Positions 43,909 through 52,736 of a stretch of DNA of 64,000 bases are shown piece by piece. The notes beneath the pieces are model-generated. The model was not told where the DNA came from. It saw only the letters and a program-made list of their open reading frames with translations, and searched no databases. Made by a program: the position numbers and the translations under genes. The DNA is from JAWXCB01 sp034440455 (GTDB taxonomy: Bacteria > Bacteroidota > Bacteroidia > Chitinophagales > CAIOSU01), in NCBI GenBank assembly GCA_034440455.1, contig JAWXCB010000054.1, positions 1 through 64,000 on the forward strand, in the 5' to 3' direction. Positions within the stretch are counted from its first letter, which is position 1. Every line of letters begins with the position of its first letter.

Positions 43909-43946
43909 TTCCATCATTTATAGATGGAAGAACACACCGAACACTT

Positions 43947-45224
43947 TCAGAGTACAGCTATCTTATCAAACCCCGTATAGCTCCGCAACGCTTCTGGAAT
44001 GATGATTCCGTCAGGTGTTTGATTATTCTCCAACAGAGCAGCAACGATTCTTGGCAAGGCGAGCGCGCTGCCGTTCAGCGTATGTGCTAAATGAATCTTT
44101 CCATTTTTATCACGGAAGCGCAGCTTCATCCTGTTTGACTGGAAGGTTTCAAAATTTGAAACTGAACTTACTTCGAGCCAGCGTTTTTGCGCAGCAGAAT
44201 AGACTTCTAAATCATACGTGAGCGCGGAAGCAAAACTCATATCGCCACCACACAGTTTCATCACGCGATAAGGTAATTCCAATTTCGTAAGCAAGCCCTT
44301 CACATGCTCTACCATTTCTTCCAGTGTCGCGTAAGATTTTTCAGGATGCTGTATCTGCACGATTTCCACTTTGTCAAACTGGTGAACGCGGTTCAATCCG
44401 CGCACGTCTTTTCCATAAGAGCCGGCTTCTCTTCTAAAGCAAGGTGAGTAAGCCGCACGTTTCGCAGGCAAATCTTTTTCTTCCAAAATCACATCGCGAA
44501 AAATATTCGTCACCGGCACTTCGGCTGTCGGAATTAAATACAACTTATCCAGCTTCGCTTCATACATCTGTCCTTCTTTGTCAGGTAGCTGCCCCGTGGC
44601 GAAAGCAGTTTCTTCATTCACGAGATAAGGTGGAATCACTTCTTCGTAACCCGCATTTATTGCTTCATCTAAAAAGAATTGAATCAACGCGCGTTGCAAT
44701 TTCGCGCCCCGTTTTTTATACAAAGGAAATCCCGCGCCTGAAATCTTGGTGCCGAGTTCAATATCAATCAGGTCATACTGTGTAATTAAATCCCAGTGAG
44801 GAACTGCCTTATCATGCAGTGTCGGGATAACACCGCTTTCAAATACTTTCACATTTTCTTCGGGAGTTATTCCATCAGACACCGATGCGTGTGGCAGGTT
44901 GGGCAGCAACACAAGTTTCTCGCGCACGAGCGCTTCCATTTTATCCAGTTCTTCCTGCGTGGTTTTTGTTTGCTCTTTCAGATCGGCTGATTGCTGCTTC
45001 AGCACATCCGCTTCCTGCTTCTTGCCTTCGCTGAATAGCTTACCCACTTCTTTCGAAATACGATTTGCATCCGACTGAATGGTGTTGAGCCGATGTTGCA
45101 GTTGCCTGCGCTCGCTGTCCATTTCCACAAGTTCATCTACCAATGCAATTTCCTTGAAATTCTTTTTGCGCAACCCCGCCAGCGTTACGTCTTTGTTTTC
45201 CGCGATAAAAGATACCTGCAACAT
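43947..45224 (-). CDS. serS: Seryl-tRNA synthetase
   Basis: The 425-residue class II synthetase has an N-terminal coiled-coil arm (about 30-105: LQHRLNTIQSDANRISKEVGKL). Catalytic motifs are PTAEVPVTN, motif 2 FRREAGSYGKDVRGLNRVHQF, and motif 3 LNGSALALPRIVAALLENNQ. It charges tRNA-Ser with serine and is essential. Length and motifs are standard. A TATCTTTG box (45244-45251) lies 19 bases upstream and matches the Bacteroidota -7 element. It is divergent from the S33 lipoprotein. Confidence 0.96.
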   Translation of the reverse strand: MLQVSFIAENKDVTLAGLRKKNFKEIALVDELVEMDSERRQLQHRLNTIQSDANRISKEVGKLFSEGKKQEADVLKQQSADLKEQTKTTQEELDKMEALVREKLVLLPNLPHASVSDGITPEENVKVFESGVIPTLHDKAVPHWDLITQYDLIDIELGTKISGAGFPLYKKRGAKLQRALIQFFLDEAINAGYEEVIPPYLVNEETAFATGQLPDKEGQMYEAKLDKLYLIPTAEVPVTNIFRDVILEEKDLPAKRAAYSPCFRREAGSYGKDVRGLNRVHQFDKVEIVQIQHPEKSYATLEEMVEHVKGLLTKLELPYRVMKLCGGDMSFASALTYDLEVYSAAQKRWLEVSSVSNFETFQSNRMKLRFRDKNGKIHLAHTLNGSALALPRIVAALLENNQTPDGIIIPEALRSYTGFDKIAVL

Positions 45225-45243
45225 CTTTAAAATTTATTTGCGG

Positions 45244-45251
45244 CAAAGATA
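45244..45251 (-). promoter_or_regulatory. Putative -7 box (TATCTTTG) of serS
   Basis: Exact match to TAnnTTTG on the minus strand, 19 bases upstream of the serS ATG. No -33 TTTG is clear. On the plus strand a TATCTTCG box (45268-45275) sits 21 bases ahead of the divergent lipoprotein gene. Confidence 0.45.
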
Positions 45252-45296
45252 AGAAGTAGGCGATTTGTATCTTCGGGAAGAAAAAAATCAGGTTAT

Positions 45297-46364
45297 ATGA
45301 AAACAGAGAACCCCATTTCTACAATCTATTTCATCGCTTGTCTGTTTGCAGTTTCTTTCCTTGCTTGTTCGGATGTAAAAAAACCGGATGAGAAGGAAGA
45401 TGGTCTGCTTTATTTCCAAAACAATGCACCCGGAGTGAAAACCGGTGGAGTAAAAGTGATTCCGATTGAAACTCCGAAAGGCACATTTAAAGTGTGGACG
45501 AAAACCATTGGCAACAATCCGAAAATAAAGGTGCTGCTGCTCAATGGCGGACCCGGACTGACGCACGAGTATTTTGAATGCTTTGAAAGTTTTCTTCCGG
45601 CAGAGGGAATTGAGTTTATTTATTATGACCAGTTGGGCTGCGGCAATTCAGATAATCCAAACGATACTGCGATGTGGAGTTTGCCGCGCTATGTGGAAGA
45701 AGTAGAGCAGGTGCGCAAAGCATTGAATCTCACGAGCGATAATTTCTACCTGCTCGGTCATTCGTGGGGCGCAATTCTGGCAATGGATTATGCAGTGAAA
45801 TATCAGCAAAATATAAAAGGGCTTATCCTGTCGAGCATGATGTGCGATGCCATTGATTATGACAACTATGCGGCTGACGTGCTTTCAAAACAAATGGACT
45901 CTAAAGTTTTAGATACCATCATGACGATTGAAAAAAATAATGACTTCAATAATCCCAAGTACATGCAGTTGCTGATGCCGCATTTTTATGCAAAACATAT
46001 CTGCCGCATTCCGCTTGCGGAGTGGCCCGAACCTGTCACACGCTCTTTCGCAAAAATTAACGCATCGCTGTATGTGACGATGCAGGGTCCCAGCGAATTT
46101 GGCATTGCCGGAAACTTAGAAAAGTGGAGCCGGAAAAATGATTTGAAAAATATCACCACGCCAACACTCACTGTAGGCGCAAAATATGACACGATGGATC
46201 CCGAACACATGAAGTGGATGGCATCGGAGTTGCCAAACGGCAGTTTTCTCTATTGCGCAAACGGCAGCCACATGTGTTTCTACGATGACCAGGAAACTTA
46301 CATGGAGGGACTTATCAAATTCATCAAAGCGGTGGACGAAGGGAAAAAGAAAGTGGAGTTGTAA
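45297..46364 (+). CDS. Lipoprotein proline iminopeptidase-like hydrolase (peptidase S33)
   Basis: The 355-residue protein has a lipoprotein signal (FLAC, Cys24). Its catalytic domain shows the S33 patterns NGGPGLTHEY, YYDQLGCGNSD, nucleophile Ser in GHSWGAILA, an Asp in GAKYDTMDPE and a His in GSHMCFYD. S33 enzymes remove N-terminal proline or hydrolyse related esters. Attached to the outer or inner membrane, it could process peptides in the periplasm. It is divergent from serS with 72 bases between starts. Confidence 0.85.
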   Translation: MKTENPISTIYFIACLFAVSFLACSDVKKPDEKEDGLLYFQNNAPGVKTGGVKVIPIETPKGTFKVWTKTIGNNPKIKVLLLNGGPGLTHEYFECFESFLPAEGIEFIYYDQLGCGNSDNPNDTAMWSLPRYVEEVEQVRKALNLTSDNFYLLGHSWGAILAMDYAVKYQQNIKGLILSSMMCDAIDYDNYAADVLSKQMDSKVLDTIMTIEKNNDFNNPKYMQLLMPHFYAKHICRIPLAEWPEPVTRSFAKINASLYVTMQGPSEFGIAGNLEKWSRKNDLKNITTPTLTVGAKYDTMDPEHMKWMASELPNGSFLYCANGSHMCFYDDQETYMEGLIKFIKAVDEGKKKVEL

Positions 46365-46370
46365 AGAAGT

Positions 46371-47144
46371 CTAACGAATCGCTTTTCTGATTTTCGCGCA
46401 ACGCTCTAAAATCTTTTTGAGGTTCTTTAAGGGCAACATACTTTCTGCATCGCTCATTGCTTTAGCCGGATTAGGATGTGTTTCAATAAACAATCCATCA
46501 GCGCCAACAGCAACCGCAGCGCGGCAGAGTGTTTCCACCATTGCGGGGTCGCCACCGCTGGTGCCGCTGGTGCGATTTGGTTTTTGCAAAGAGTGTGTGC
46601 AATCAACGATTACGGGAACTTTAAATTCCTGCATTCTTGGAACAGAACGAAAGTCAACTACTAAATCCTGATAGCCGAATGTGGCGCCACGCTCTGTGAG
46701 CATAATTTTTTTATTTCCCGTAGAACGCACTTTCTCCACGGCAAAACTCATGCTGTCAGGCGAGGCGAATTGCCCTTTTTTAATGTTCACCCATTTGCCT
46801 GATTCTCCGGCTGCGATTAATAAATCTGTTTGCCTGCACAGGAATGCGGGGATTTGCAGATAGTCGGCAAAGTCTTTTACTTTTTCAATATCTCCGGTTT
46901 CATGCACATCGGTAAGCACGGGGACTTTCAGCTTGTTTTTTATTTCTCTCAAAATTTCAAAAGCCTCATCTTCACTCATCCCTGTGAATGAACCCAATTT
47001 CGTGCGATTCGCTTTTTTGAAAGAACTTTTGAAAATAAATTCAAACCCAAGCTCTCCGCAAATGGATTGAGCAGCGCGCGCTGTTTCAAAACATACTTTA
47101 TAGTTTTCAACTACGCACGGACCCGCTATGATTGTAAATCGCAT
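46371..47144 (-). CDS. kdsA: 3-deoxy-8-phosphooctulonate synthase
   Basis: The 257-residue protein has the KdsA/DAHP-synthase family motifs: IIAGPCVVEN at the start, FKSSFKKANRTKLGSF, PVLTDVHETGD, FLCRQTDLL, VNIKKGQF, LTERGATFGYQDLVVDFR, DCTHSLQKPN and IETHPNPAKAMSD. It condenses PEP with arabinose 5-phosphate to Kdo-8-phosphate for lipid A-core synthesis in the cytoplasm. Length is normal. It is convergent with the S33 gene. Confidence 0.95.
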   Translation of the reverse strand: MRFTIIAGPCVVENYKVCFETARAAQSICGELGFEFIFKSSFKKANRTKLGSFTGMSEDEAFEILREIKNKLKVPVLTDVHETGDIEKVKDFADYLQIPAFLCRQTDLLIAAGESGKWVNIKKGQFASPDSMSFAVEKVRSTGNKKIMLTERGATFGYQDLVVDFRSVPRMQEFKVPVIVDCTHSLQKPNRTSGTSGGDPAMVETLCRAAVAVGADGLFIETHPNPAKAMSDAESMLPLKNLKKILERCAKIRKAIR

Positions 47145-47166
47145 ACACCAAGATTAATAAAAAAAC

Positions 47167-47198
47167 AAAAGCCGGACGATGAGTCCGGCTTTTGCATT
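47167..47198 (-). terminator. Intrinsic terminator after the SprB-repeat gene
   Basis: AAAAGCCGGAC (47167-47177) pairs perfectly with GTCCGGCTTTT (47183-47193) around a five-base loop. On the minus strand a T-rich tract follows. It lies 28 bases past the adhesin stop and just upstream of kdsA, so it separates the two leftward units. Confidence 0.85.
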
Positions 47199-47220
47199 AT
47201 TCTGAAAGAAAAGTCGCTCT

Positions 47221-50200
47221 TTAACGCACCACCGTGATTCTGCTTGTCACAGATTCTTTTCCGGCAGTGATTCTCACCATGTACATTCCTTCCGGCAACA
47301 TACCCAAGCTGAATCGCTCCGTTACTGCTTGCACTTTTGTGAATTCGCGAACGATAACTGATTCGCCTAACACGTTGAACCATTCAATTTTTACGGGTTG
47401 CATTTCCTTTAATTCCATCTGCACATTCACAGCATCCGTTGTTGGATTCGGGAAGATGGAAAGCAAACTGATGCTTGCAGGTAATTCAATTCCCACGCCT
47501 GTGCCTACTACTGCGGTTGCAGTGGCAGCGCAACCGTTGGCATCGGTGAGCGTCACCGTGTAAGTTCCTGCATCAAGGTTTGTCGCAGTTGCTCCTGTTT
47601 GAACAGGATTCGTGCTCCACGAATAAGTGTAAGGAGCAGTGCCGCTGCTTCCTGTGGCTGTTGCGCTTCCGTCATTTGCACCTACGGCAGTTTCATTTGT
47701 TACTGTTGTTGTAACTGAAGGCTGAACTGTGTTTGTTCCTACCGTTGTGTTGTCAGAGCCTTCGCAACCGTTCGCATCTTCAACAGTCACGCTGTATGCG
47801 CCAGCGCTCAGATTGTTGAGCGTTGAGGATGTTTGCCCGCTGCTCCATGAGTAAGAGTAAGGCGCAGTTCCGCCCGTTGCAACAGCAATAGCGCTTCCGT
47901 TTGGAGTGGTGCAGGATGTTACAACTGTTGTCGTAATATCAACTGTAATAGTAGCCGTGTTGTTGCTGACGCTTGCCGATGCGGAAGCGGTGCAACCGTT
48001 AGTTGAAGTTGCAGTTACTGTGTAAGAACCCGCTGCAAGGTCTGTTGCCGTTGAGGTTGTTTGAATTGGATTGGTGCTCCACTCATACGTGAAACCGCCT
48101 GCACCGCCTGAAGCTGTTGCTGTTGCAGAACCGTTCGGGCTGTCGCAGTTGGTTACGTTGTTGGTTGAAGCAATCGTTACCGTAACAGCCGGAGTGTTTG
48201 TTCCGATAGTCGTTGATGCTGTTGCAGTGCAGCCGCTTGTTTGGTCAAGCGCGGTAACGGTGTAGTTGCCCGCTGCCAAATCAATAGCTGTTGCGCTGGA
48301 TTGTGCCGGGCTGGTACTCCATGTATAAGTTGCCGTGCCTGCCGCGCCTGTTGTTGTCGCAGTTGCTGAACCATTATCCACCACACAGGATGTAACAGGA
48401 TTTGCAGCAATAGAAACATTCAGTACAGGTTTATTATCTGCAATGGTTACTGTGGTTGTGCCCGTGCAGCTATTATCATCAGTTGCAGTTACAGTGTATG
48501 AACCCTCTGTCAGTCCAATCTGCGTTGCTCCATTTTGTCCGAAACTCCATGCGAAAGTATAAGGACCCGCTCCGCCTGTTGCTGATACAGTTGCTGAACC
48601 ATCCGGATTGCTGCATGAACTGTTTCCGGTTGAGTTGGAAACTGAAACAGTAATTACAGGAGTAGTGCTGGTAACTGTTACGTTGCCCGTGCCAGTACAT
48701 CCTACAGCATCAGTTGCAGTAACTGCGTATGTTCCACCGCCAAGGTTAGATGCAGTTGCTCCGGTTTGATTTCCAGCCGCTGCATTCCATTGATAAGTAT
48801 GAGGACCTGTGCCGCCTGTTGCTGAAACAGTTGCAGCGCCATCTGGAGCAGCGCAACTTGTGCTTGGAGTTGTAGAGGTCGTACTTACAGTAATTGTTGG
48901 AGTGGTTGTTCCAACTGTTACGTTTCCAGTACCGGTGCAACCTGCTCCGTCCGTTGCTGTTACTGTGTAAGTTCCTCCTGCGAGATTAGAAGCCGTTGCT
49001 CCTATTTGATTTCCTGCCGCTGCATTCCATTGATACGTGTAAGGACCTGTGCCGCCCATTGCTGACACTGTTGCTGCGCCATTCGGATTCACGCATTGCG
49101 TATTCGGTGTCATGGATGAAGTGCTCACCATGATTGTAGGAGGTGCGCTCGCTACTGATGCGCTGCCTGTGCCCGAACAACCGTTTGCATCAAACGCTGT
49201 CACCGTATAGCTTCCCGCAGCAAGGTTTGAAATTGTAGCTGTCGTGCCGCTTGTTGACCAAGTGTAACTATAAGGAACAGTGCCAGCAGAAGCGGATGCT
49301 GTTGCAGAGCCGTTTGGCGCACCACAAGATGTATTGTCCGTATCAGTAACGCCAACTGTCAGAACTGTGTTTGTGGTTCCTACTGTTACCGTTGTAGTTC
49401 CTGTGCAGCTATTCGCATCGGTTGCAGTTACAGTGTAAGTTCCTGCTGTTAAGCCTGTGAGCGCTGCGCCAGTTTGGGTATTACTCCATGCGTAAGTATA
49501 AGGAGCAGTGCCGCCTGTTGCAGATGCGCTTGCTGTGCCATTTACGCTGGTGCAAATTCTGTTTGTGGAATTCCCTGTTACTGTAATAGTTGGGCAAGAA
49601 CCCTGAGTGCAGATTTCTGAGAGGATGAAATGTGAAAAATCTTCACCCCATGCGCTTGCATACGTATTCCAAGAGTTATCATCCCACTGTTCCCATGCTG
49701 TGTTCGGGCTTCCGCTGTTGCCTTGATTTGTTATTAATGCCACCGTATCGCCATTGGCATACGCGAAGGTAATTCCGATAAAATAGTTGCCTGTTACAGC
49801 AGCAGGAGGGTTAAAAGTTACATAGGTGAAATCAGGAATCGCAACATCTGCTGCTATATCAATGATGTTTAAAGTTTCCGATGCCAATACTGTACCCGGC
49901 TCACCGCCTGCGCCATCACTGTCCCACACTCTTGCTATTATAGTGGAGTTGGCATTTGCATATTCTGCAACGGCAAAAAGCAAGAAAGCTCCGGTTACGT
50001 TGGCTGCGGATAAATTGGAAAATTCTTCCGCTTTTGCGATATCGCCAAACGAGTTATGACCTGAGACATACCCGGTTCCTCCACTAATTCCATAGATAGA
50101 GGGTGTATCCACAACAAACAAATTAGATAGCGTATCGCAACCCCCGGGCTGTGGTGCTTGTGTTCCTTGCCAGTAAGCTACGCCATCCTGAAAACCATTA

Positions 50201-51468
50201 CCGGTGTAGCGATAAGGTTCATTGTTCGTTACAAATTGTCCTGCGCCCCAAATGCCTTTCGCTACTGCAACGCTTTCTCTACCATTGCCGCTTGTTTTCC
50301 ATTGCGTGAAATCCACCATGCTTGCTGGGTCTGCGAACGCGCCTGTGCCGAGATATAAGCCAAGGTCAGAGCCGGCTGCATTCGGATTAATTGTTGTGAT
50401 GCGCAGTTTCACGGTGTCGCCCGCTCCAAGATTGAGCGCGCCTGCAAGCAGTGTTTGCGTAGTGAGGTTCGCTGTGTAACTAAAGTTGGAGCATAAACGG
50501 TATGCTGAAATATCCTGTGCGCCTGTTCCGAAATTTTTAATCGTTACTTCGTCCGTCACCGGATTCACGCGCAGCAACCTGATTTTTGGAACCTGCGGAC
50601 CTGCTGCTTCGATGCCGGTAAGTTTAGCGATGTAGTTGATATTCTGTACAGGATTATCGGTATCCGTTCCGCCCACTCCGTCACAATCCCAAAAAATATC
50701 CGCTCCTGCTGCTGTGGGCAACAGCAAATTATTGAATACATTGAGTCGGAAAGAGTTGGGATAAAAAGCAGTGCGGTCTGCACTGTAAGGGGCGCCTAAG
50801 TTCGGACATGCCCCTAAATCAACAAAGCTGTAGAGATAGCCGAACGTATCTGTTTTAGCTCCTGCATATTCAATACGAAAGCCAAATTTGGTTGAAGAGG
50901 GAAGCGTCAGGTTCGGTGCAACAAAAAGTTCTACAAATTGCAGCCAGTTGTTTTGACCGGTAAAGGACATTGCGCCTGATGTGAAAGTCTGTGACCAAAG
51001 CGTAATATTTGTTGGATAGCCGCTTGCGTTTAATTGCACCAGCTTCACAGTAGCCGAATCACTGATGCCGTCATTATTTTCGTGGCCAACTGCAAAATAC
51101 ACCGTATCAATGCGAATCGAGTCGAAATCAGAATATTTGTAACCTGTGCCTGATATATCATCATGCAAACTATCAAATGCAACTACCACATACCTGTCGC
51201 CAAAAGTATCAATCGGCACAAAGCGGGTGTTCATGAAGCTTGCAAGCTGCTGGTCATCGCCATTTGATGCAGCGTAATCAATAAAAATTTCCGTATTCGC
51301 CATCCTGTTGGCGGATTGCGCGTGGCGCTGGCGAATGGCATCAAGCGGGTTGCCGTTCTGCGATTTAAAATATTGCTGTTGTGTTCCTTGCGGAAAACTT
51401 ACCTGCGCTGTGGTTGAAAATGCAAGCGCAACAAATAAAAGGCTAAGAAGCCACACTGTCTTTTTCAT
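47221..51468 (-). CDS. Large T9SS-secreted adhesin with nine SprB-type repeats
   Basis: The 1415-residue protein starts with a signal peptide ending TTAQ. Residues about 25-640 form a globular N-terminal part with strand-rich segments and a lamin-tail-like stretch (IRLLRVNPVTDEVTIKNFGTG). From about 640 to 1330 nine repeats of about 75 residues each contain GTAPYTYxW and (T/S)YTVTATDANxC patterns, the SprB repeat. A T9SS type A domain ends the protein (SIFPNPTTDAVNVQM ... SRITVVR). SprB itself is the motile adhesin of Flavobacterium gliding, but this is a far smaller relative, so a surface-adhesin role is the inference. The repeats at residues about 800-950 are nearly identical. Confidence 0.82.
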   Translation of the reverse strand: MKKTVWLLSLLFVALAFSTTAQVSFPQGTQQQYFKSQNGNPLDAIRQRHAQSANRMANTEIFIDYAASNGDDQQLASFMNTRFVPIDTFGDRYVVVAFDSLHDDISGTGYKYSDFDSIRIDTVYFAVGHENNDGISDSATVKLVQLNASGYPTNITLWSQTFTSGAMSFTGQNNWLQFVELFVAPNLTLPSSTKFGFRIEYAGAKTDTFGYLYSFVDLGACPNLGAPYSADRTAFYPNSFRLNVFNNLLLPTAAGADIFWDCDGVGGTDTDNPVQNINYIAKLTGIEAAGPQVPKIRLLRVNPVTDEVTIKNFGTGAQDISAYRLCSNFSYTANLTTQTLLAGALNLGAGDTVKLRITTINPNAAGSDLGLYLGTGAFADPASMVDFTQWKTSGNGRESVAVAKGIWGAGQFVTNNEPYRYTGNGFQDGVAYWQGTQAPQPGGCDTLSNLFVVDTPSIYGISGGTGYVSGHNSFGDIAKAEEFSNLSAANVTGAFLLFAVAEYANANSTIIARVWDSDGAGGEPGTVLASETLNIIDIAADVAIPDFTYVTFNPPAAVTGNYFIGITFAYANGDTVALITNQGNSGSPNTAWEQWDDNSWNTYASAWGEDFSHFILSEICTQGSCPTITVTGNSTNRICTSVNGTASASATGGTAPYTYAWSNTQTGAALTGLTAGTYTVTATDANSCTGTTTVTVGTTNTVLTVGVTDTDNTSCGAPNGSATASASAGTVPYSYTWSTSGTTATISNLAAGSYTVTAFDANGCSGTGSASVASAPPTIMVSTSSMTPNTQCVNPNGAATVSAMGGTGPYTYQWNAAAGNQIGATASNLAGGTYTVTATDGAGCTGTGNVTVGTTTPTITVSTTSTTPSTSCAAPDGAATVSATGGTGPHTYQWNAAAGNQTGATASNLGGGTYAVTATDAVGCTGTGNVTVTSTTPVITVSVSNSTGNSSCSNPDGSATVSATGGAGPYTFAWSFGQNGATQIGLTEGSYTVTATDDNSCTGTTTVTIADNKPVLNVSIAANPVTSCVVDNGSATATTTGAAGTATYTWSTSPAQSSATAIDLAAGNYTVTALDQTSGCTATASTTIGTNTPAVTVTIASTNNVTNCDSPNGSATATASGGAGGFTYEWSTNPIQTTSTATDLAAGSYTVTATSTNGCTASASASVSNNTATITVDITTTVVTSCTTPNGSAIAVATGGTAPYSYSWSSGQTSSTLNNLSAGAYSVTVEDANGCEGSDNTTVGTNTVQPSVTTTVTNETAVGANDGSATATGSSGTAPYTYSWSTNPVQTGATATNLDAGTYTVTLTDANGCAATATAVVGTGVGIELPASISLLSIFPNPTTDAVNVQMELKEMQPVKIEWFNVLGESVIVREFTKVQAVTERFSLGMLPEGMYMVRITAGKESVTSRITVVR
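47510..49600 (-). repeat. Nine SprB-type coding repeats
   Basis: About 225 bases per unit, each ending in a Tyr-Thr-Val-Thr plus Asn/Gly-Cys codon pattern. Units 3 and 4 (around 48700-49050) are the closest pair and share long DNA stretches, which suggests a recent duplication. Confidence 0.8.
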
Positions 51469-51508
51469 AATGCTGATTTTTTGATGAATGGGTTTTTTGT
51501 AAGGAGCA

Positions 51509-51516
51509 CTAAAATA
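51509..51516 (-). promoter_or_regulatory. Putative -7 box (TATTTTAG) of the adhesin gene
   Basis: TATTTTAG on the minus strand lies 40 bases upstream of the adhesin ATG. No strong -33 was found at the expected spacing. Confidence 0.3.
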
Positions 51517-51701
51517 ACAAAAGTTTGAGAACGCTTGAATGCGGCAGGTTTTTCCGATTAGCTGTGGAAGAATTTTATTGTTCTAACCGGAATTGTTTGA
51601 TAACAATTATTGAAGTTTCTGAAATCAAAACCAAGAAGAGCTTTGCGGGAAAAAGAAAAAATATGATAGAAGTAAACTACCGACAACAAACTTTTCTATT
51701 A

Positions 51702-52736
51702 CTACTTTATCTCCCACACTTCTTTTCCGCGCAGCAATTTGTCGAGGTCGCCTTCACCCATTTTATCGGTAACGGCTTTTACCTGCTCGTTGAGCAATGC
51801 TTCATACGTGGGACGCTGCTTCGTGTAGAACACGCCAAACGGGCGCGGCAAATGATTCTGCTTAGTCGGGTCATCAAAAAAGCGAGAGAGGATTTGCGCT
51901 TTTACCAAATCTGTTTCATCATGAATCCATAAATCATTTGCGCTCGCGCCAGTTTCAGTCAGCGTTACAATTTCAGGATGAAATCCATTCAGTCTTATGC
52001 CCTTGTCTTTATTAGCTCCATAAATGAGCGGCTTGCCGTGTTCAAGAAAAATTGTTTCCTCCGGCTGCGTTGCTTTTTCGGTATAAGTTGCAAATGCGCC
52101 ATCATTAAAGATGTTGCAGTTCTGATAAATCTCCAAAAATGAAGTACCCTTGTGCGCATTCGCTCTTTTCAAAATTTCAGGCAAATGCTTCGCACCCACA
52201 TCCATTGAGCGTGCAACGAAAGTTGCATCGCAACCAATCGCCAGCGCAACGGGATTAAACGGATAATCAATCGAACCAAAAGGAGTTGACTTGGTGACTT
52301 TGTTGAATTCAGATGTCGGAGAATATTGTCCTTTCGTAAGCCCGTAAATCTGGTTGTTGAAGAGCAGAATATTCACGTCAAAATTCCTCCGCAGAATATG
52401 AATCATGTGATTACCGCCAATGGAAAGTCCATCGCCATCACCTGTTACAATCCACACGCTCAACTCAGGTCGGGCAGCTTTCAATCCTGAAGCAATCGCA
52501 GTAGCGCGTCCGTGAATAGAATGCATCCCGAACGTGTTTGTATAATAAGGAAAACGCGAAGAGCATCCGATACCGGAAACGATTACAATGTTTTCTCGCG
52601 CAATTCCCAAGTCGGGTAAGGTGCGGTGCGTTTGCGCGAGAATGGAATAATCACCACACCCCGGACACCAGCGCACATCCTGATCGGTCTTGAAATCTTT
52701 GGCGGTAAGCGCAGCGGTGGTAGTTGTTGTACTCAT
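51702..52736 (-). CDS. korB: 2-oxoacid:ferredoxin oxidoreductase, beta subunit
   Basis: The 344-residue protein has WCPGCGDYSILAQ at its start with Cys-Gly-Cys of the cluster region, the TPP-binding VTGDGDGLSIGGNH and NNQIYGLTKGQYSPTS. It forms the KorAB enzyme with the upstream alpha subunit and couples 2-oxoglutarate (or a related 2-oxoacid) decarboxylation to ferredoxin reduction. The start overlaps the alpha-subunit stop (ATGA), so they are translationally coupled. A non-coding stretch of about 230 bases separates it from the adhesin gene. Confidence 0.93.
   Translation of the reverse strand: MSTTTTTAALTAKDFKTDQDVRWCPGCGDYSILAQTHRTLPDLGIARENIVIVSGIGCSSRFPYYTNTFGMHSIHGRATAIASGLKAARPELSVWIVTGDGDGLSIGGNHMIHILRRNFDVNILLFNNQIYGLTKGQYSPTSEFNKVTKSTPFGSIDYPFNPVALAIGCDATFVARSMDVGAKHLPEILKRANAHKGTSFLEIYQNCNIFNDGAFATYTEKATQPEETIFLEHGKPLIYGANKDKGIRLNGFHPEIVTLTETGASANDLWIHDETDLVKAQILSRFFDDPTKQNHLPRPFGVFYTKQRPTYEALLNEQVKAVTDKMGEGDLDKLLRGKEVWEIK

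Noticed and set aside
47510..49600. Regular repeats considered as a CRISPR array
   Set aside because: Units are about 225 bases, coding throughout and diverged like protein repeats; there are no short identical repeats with unique spacers.
51525..51932. 135-codon plus-strand ORF across the adhesin upstream region and the korB end
   Set aside because: More than half lies opposite korB; no signal or family match, and codon usage is unlike real genes here.
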